Origin: Acanthamoeba sp. SK_2022b
Taxonomy: Eukaryota > Discosea > Longamoebia > Acanthamoebidae
Direction: 5' to 3'
Assembly (NCBI GenBank): GCA_027943245.1
Contig: JANDJZ010001750.1
Span: 1-64,000, forward strand
DNA: 64,000 nt
The translations under genes and the position numbers were made by a program. Shown piece after piece: positions 61,885 through 64,000 of the stretch. How positions within the stretch are numbered: position 1 is the stretch's first letter; the number at the start of each line of letters is the position of its first letter. A model generated the notes under the pieces. It saw only the letters and a program-made list of their open reading frames with translations. It was not told where the DNA came from and made no database searches.

Positions 61885-62416
61885 CACGCCCCCACTGCGC
61901 CGCCAGATGAAAGGAGTACAGGCCGTCTTCGCGTTGCGCCATCTCCGCCAAATGCAGCCGTGGCAACGCAGGTATCCCCGCCAGCCGCCGTTCGAACTGC
62001 GTGATGGCCGCAGGAGAGCGGCTCAATCCACGCAGCCGCAGGCCGTTCGCCGCATTGCAGTCCAACGCCGTGAGCCACAGCGGCGGAGGAATGCTGGAGG
62101 ACAATTGCTGCAGCAACTGCAAATAACGCCGGTTATGTTGGGCGTTATTTGCCTGCCGTTCGGCGCGGGCACTGTGCATCGCTTGCTGCGCACGCTCTTG
62201 CTGCTGCTGGCGGGCGAGCGACGTCAATGCCGCCAGCTCCTCACCCAGCATCGCCAGCCGCGCCTGCCGCTGCGTCTGTTGGTGACGCAGTTGGCCGGCG
62301 GCCAGGAACAGTGCCAGCAGCAGCGCCGTTACCTGCAACAGCAGCACGCCCAGCCAGAAATAGGCGCGTCGCCGATCGCGGCGCTGGCGCCAGGGCAGAA
62401 AGTTAACCTGATACAT
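61877..62416 (-). CDS. hofN: HofN, PilN-like protein
   Basis: 179 residues as in E. coli. The N-terminal motif YQVNFLPWRQRRDRRR is typical of PilN, which hooks into PilM, followed by one membrane helix and a periplasmic domain. The open frame upstream is longer, but the ATG at 62414-62416 sits in TGATG with the hofM stop. Confidence 0.88.
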   Translation of the reverse strand: MYQVNFLPWRQRRDRRRAYFWLGVLLLQVTALLLALFLAAGQLRHQQTQRQARLAMLGEELAALTSLARQQQQERAQQAMHSARAERQANNAQHNRRYLQLLQQLSSSIPPPLWLTALDCNAANGLRLRGLSRSPAAITQFERRLAGIPALPRLHLAEMAQREDGLYSFHLAAQWGRDG

Positions 62417-63249
62417 CAACGATCCTCCTCGCGCAGCGCCAGACCACCGGCCAACGCGAACGCCGAGGGATGCACGGGCAACGGCGGACGCAGCTGCGTA
62501 AAGGCGCTGAGCGGCGACCAGGCCAGGCAGCCGGCGGGCAGGGCTCCCGCCAGCACGCTGCCGGCATAGACAGGCCGATCGTCGCCCGCCGGCGTCTGGG
62601 CTTGCAGCGCCCGCAGCGCCTGGGCGCCATCGTCGCCCGGCGCCAGACCAAAGGCGAAGGCGCCATCGGCCGGCGCCACCCACAGCCATTCTCGTTCGAG
62701 GCGATGCATCAGCCCCGCGGCGGGCGGCACGCCTGCCGCCGTCGCCATCATCCGCAGCGCGCAGGGGGTGATATCGACCGCCTGCGGATGCAGGCCAGCC
62801 TGACGCAGACAAAGCAGCCACTGCTGCAGTTCCTGCCGCCGCGCGGCGGTCAACAGCAGCGCCGCCTCATCCCCCGGTGCGGCGCGATAGTCGAGCGCCA
62901 GCGTCTGGCCGTCGAGCGGAAACTGCTTCAAACCGTGGCCGCCGATATACTCGCTGCGTTCCGGCTCGCGCAGCCGCGCATCAGGCCGTGCCATACGCTG
63001 CTGCAACACACGCTGCGCCGGCAGGGCAATGCGTAAGGAAATATGTCGCGGCAGCTGGACGCGCCATTGCCGCAGCGCCCGGATCAGGAATTCGGAAGGT
63101 TCCAGGCAGCCGTCGCGTAAAACTGCCTGCGGCAGCGCCTGCTGCCACCAGTGGCGCAACTGCCAGCCGTTGCGGCGGCGTTGGGCCGCCACCGCCCGCA
63201 CGCAGTCGATTTGTATATCCAGCCCCACCTGCCATGCTTGAGGGAACAT
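62416..63249 (-). CDS. hofM: HofM, PilM-like protein
   Basis: 277 residues, actin-like cytoplasmic protein of the PilM family, which supports assembly of PilN-PilO. The ATG at 63247-63249 with GGAGG about 10 bases before fits better than 63258. First gene of hofMNOPQ, divergent from mrcA. Confidence 0.87.
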   Translation of the reverse strand: MFPQAWQVGLDIQIDCVRAVAAQRRRNGWQLRHWWQQALPQAVLRDGCLEPSEFLIRALRQWRVQLPRHISLRIALPAQRVLQQRMARPDARLREPERSEYIGGHGLKQFPLDGQTLALDYRAAPGDEAALLLTAARRQELQQWLLCLRQAGLHPQAVDITPCALRMMATAAGVPPAAGLMHRLEREWLWVAPADGAFAFGLAPGDDGAQALRALQAQTPAGDDRPVYAGSVLAGALPAGCLAWSPLSAFTQLRPPLPVHPSAFALAGGLALREEDR

Positions 63250-63370
63250 GTTTCGCAAGCCTCCATAACATCAGATGATAAAAGAACATATCCATGTCGC
63301 AGGCTTGCCTTTATACTACCGCGCGGTTGTTTATAAACTGCCCAAATGACTTAGAAATGGGAAATCTCAG

Positions 63371-64000
63371 GTGAAGTTCGTAAAGTATTTACTAATCCTT
63401 GCAGTATGTTGCATCGTGCTGGGAGCAGCCTCGATTTTCGGCTTGTACAAATATGTCGAGCCACAGCTGCCCGACGTCGCAACGCTGAAAGATGTGCGGC
63501 TGCAAATACCGATGCAGGTTTACAGCGCCGATGGCGAACTGATCGCCCAATACGGCGAGAAGCGCCGCATTCCGCTGAAGCTGGATCAAATTCCACCGGT
63601 GATGGTGCACGCATTCATCGCCACCGAAGACAGCCGCTTCTACGATCACCACGGCGTCGATCCGGTCGGCATCTTCCGCGCCGCCTCCATCGCGCTGGTC
63701 TCCGGCCACGCTTCGCAGGGGGCCAGTACCATTACCCAACAGCTGGCGCGTAACTTCTTCTTAAGCCCGGAACGCACCCTGATGCGTAAAATCAAGGAAG
63801 CCTTCCTGGCTGTGCGCATCGAGCAGATGCTCACCAAGGATGAAATCCTTGAGCTGTATCTGAACAAGATCTATCTGGGTTACCGCGCCTACGGCGTGGG
63901 CGCCGCCGCGCAGGTCTATTTCGGCAAAGACGTCAGCCAGCTGACCCTGAGCGAAATGGCGACCATCGCCGGCCTGCCGAAAGCGCCGTCCACCTTCAAC
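63371..64000 (+). CDS. mrcA: Penicillin-binding protein 1A MrcA, partial (N-terminus)
   Basis: The first 210 codons run off the right edge. Bifunctional peptidoglycan glycosyltransferase/transpeptidase of elongation. GTG start (VKFVKYLLILAVCC), membrane anchor about 5-28, then GT51 motifs: EDSRFYDHHGVDP with the catalytic Glu and GASTITQQLARNFF. The transpeptidase domain lies beyond the window. Confidence 0.95.
   Translation, partial: MKFVKYLLILAVCCIVLGAASIFGLYKYVEPQLPDVATLKDVRLQIPMQVYSADGELIAQYGEKRRIPLKLDQIPPVMVHAFIATEDSRFYDHHGVDPVGIFRAASIALVSGHASQGASTITQQLARNFFLSPERTLMRKIKEAFLAVRIEQMLTKDEILELYLNKIYLGYRAYGVGAAAQVYFGKDVSQLTLSEMATIAGLPKAPSTFN

Overview
The window is chromosomal DNA of an enterobacterium, most likely Serratia (Yersiniaceae). 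The gene order follows the Escherichia coli 73-75 min region almost gene for gene (yrdA-aroE-tsaC-...-mscL, then tus-fkpA-slyX-slyD-kefB-yheS-yheT-crp-yhfK-argD-pabA, then ppiA-tsgA-nirBDC-cysG, then trpS-gph-rpe-dam-damX-aroBK-hofQPONM-mrcA). Protein lengths match the enterobacterial families closely and the DNA is GC-rich. The genus assignment is by recognition, not by a search.

Layout. 1-314: rRNA-spacer-like leader on the minus strand, no gene. 315-9657: gamma-carbonic anhydrase, aroE, tsaC, a zinc-finger protein, smg, dprA, then def-fmt-rsmB-trkA-mscL and the nonstop-rescue gene arfA. 9733-11464: zntR, a 5'-truncated yhdN, bfr and a 5'-truncated bfd. 11461-15018: tusBCD, yheO, fkpA, slyX. 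15034-18798: accessory cassette (PatB/MalY lyase, NhaC-type antiporter, LacI-type regulator). 18891-24214: slyD, yheV, kefB, kefG, yheS. 24218-29178: second accessory block (tauABCD, PhzF-like, LysE-like). 29298-37084: yheT, yheU, prkB, yhfA, crp, yhfK, argD, pabA. 37157-41971: YjgR-type ATPase, btsR-btsS, ppiA. 42313-45021: a small beta-glucoside operon (PTS IIA, GH4 enzyme, LacI-type regulator). 45213-53167: tsgA, codA, nirB-nirD-nirC-cysG. 53219-59444: the aroK-aroB-damX-dam-rpe-gph-trpS block. 59794-63249: hofM-N-O-P-Q. 63371 to the right edge: start of mrcA.

The most striking observation is what is missing. In E. coli and relatives the S10-spc-alpha ribosomal-protein operons lie between bfr and yhdN, and the str operon (rpsL-rpsG-fusA-tufA) lies between tusB and bfd/bfr. 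Here both are absent and the flanking genes are cut at the joints. An S10-type promoter and leader (about 10488-10626) runs straight into a yhdN that lacks its first ~20 codons. The tusB 3' end is fused to the second half of bfd. At the left edge, where an rRNA operon would begin, the DNA looks like 16S-23S spacer sequence with no rRNA promoter. Three ribosomal loci lost at clean joints suggests an assembly or scaffold collapse (or an edited sequence) rather than biology. Real relocation would be extraordinary, and either possibility matters to a user of this sequence.

Other themes are translation and protein maturation (def, fmt, rsmB, tsaC, arfA, tusBCD, trpS), DNA uptake and processing (dprA, hofMNOPQ, dam), K+ and osmotic control (trkA, kefGB, mscL), sulfur nutrition (tauABCD, patB, cysG), anaerobic nitrite respiration under FNR/NarL-P-type sites, and aromatic amino-acid and folate precursors (aroE, aroB, aroK, pabA).
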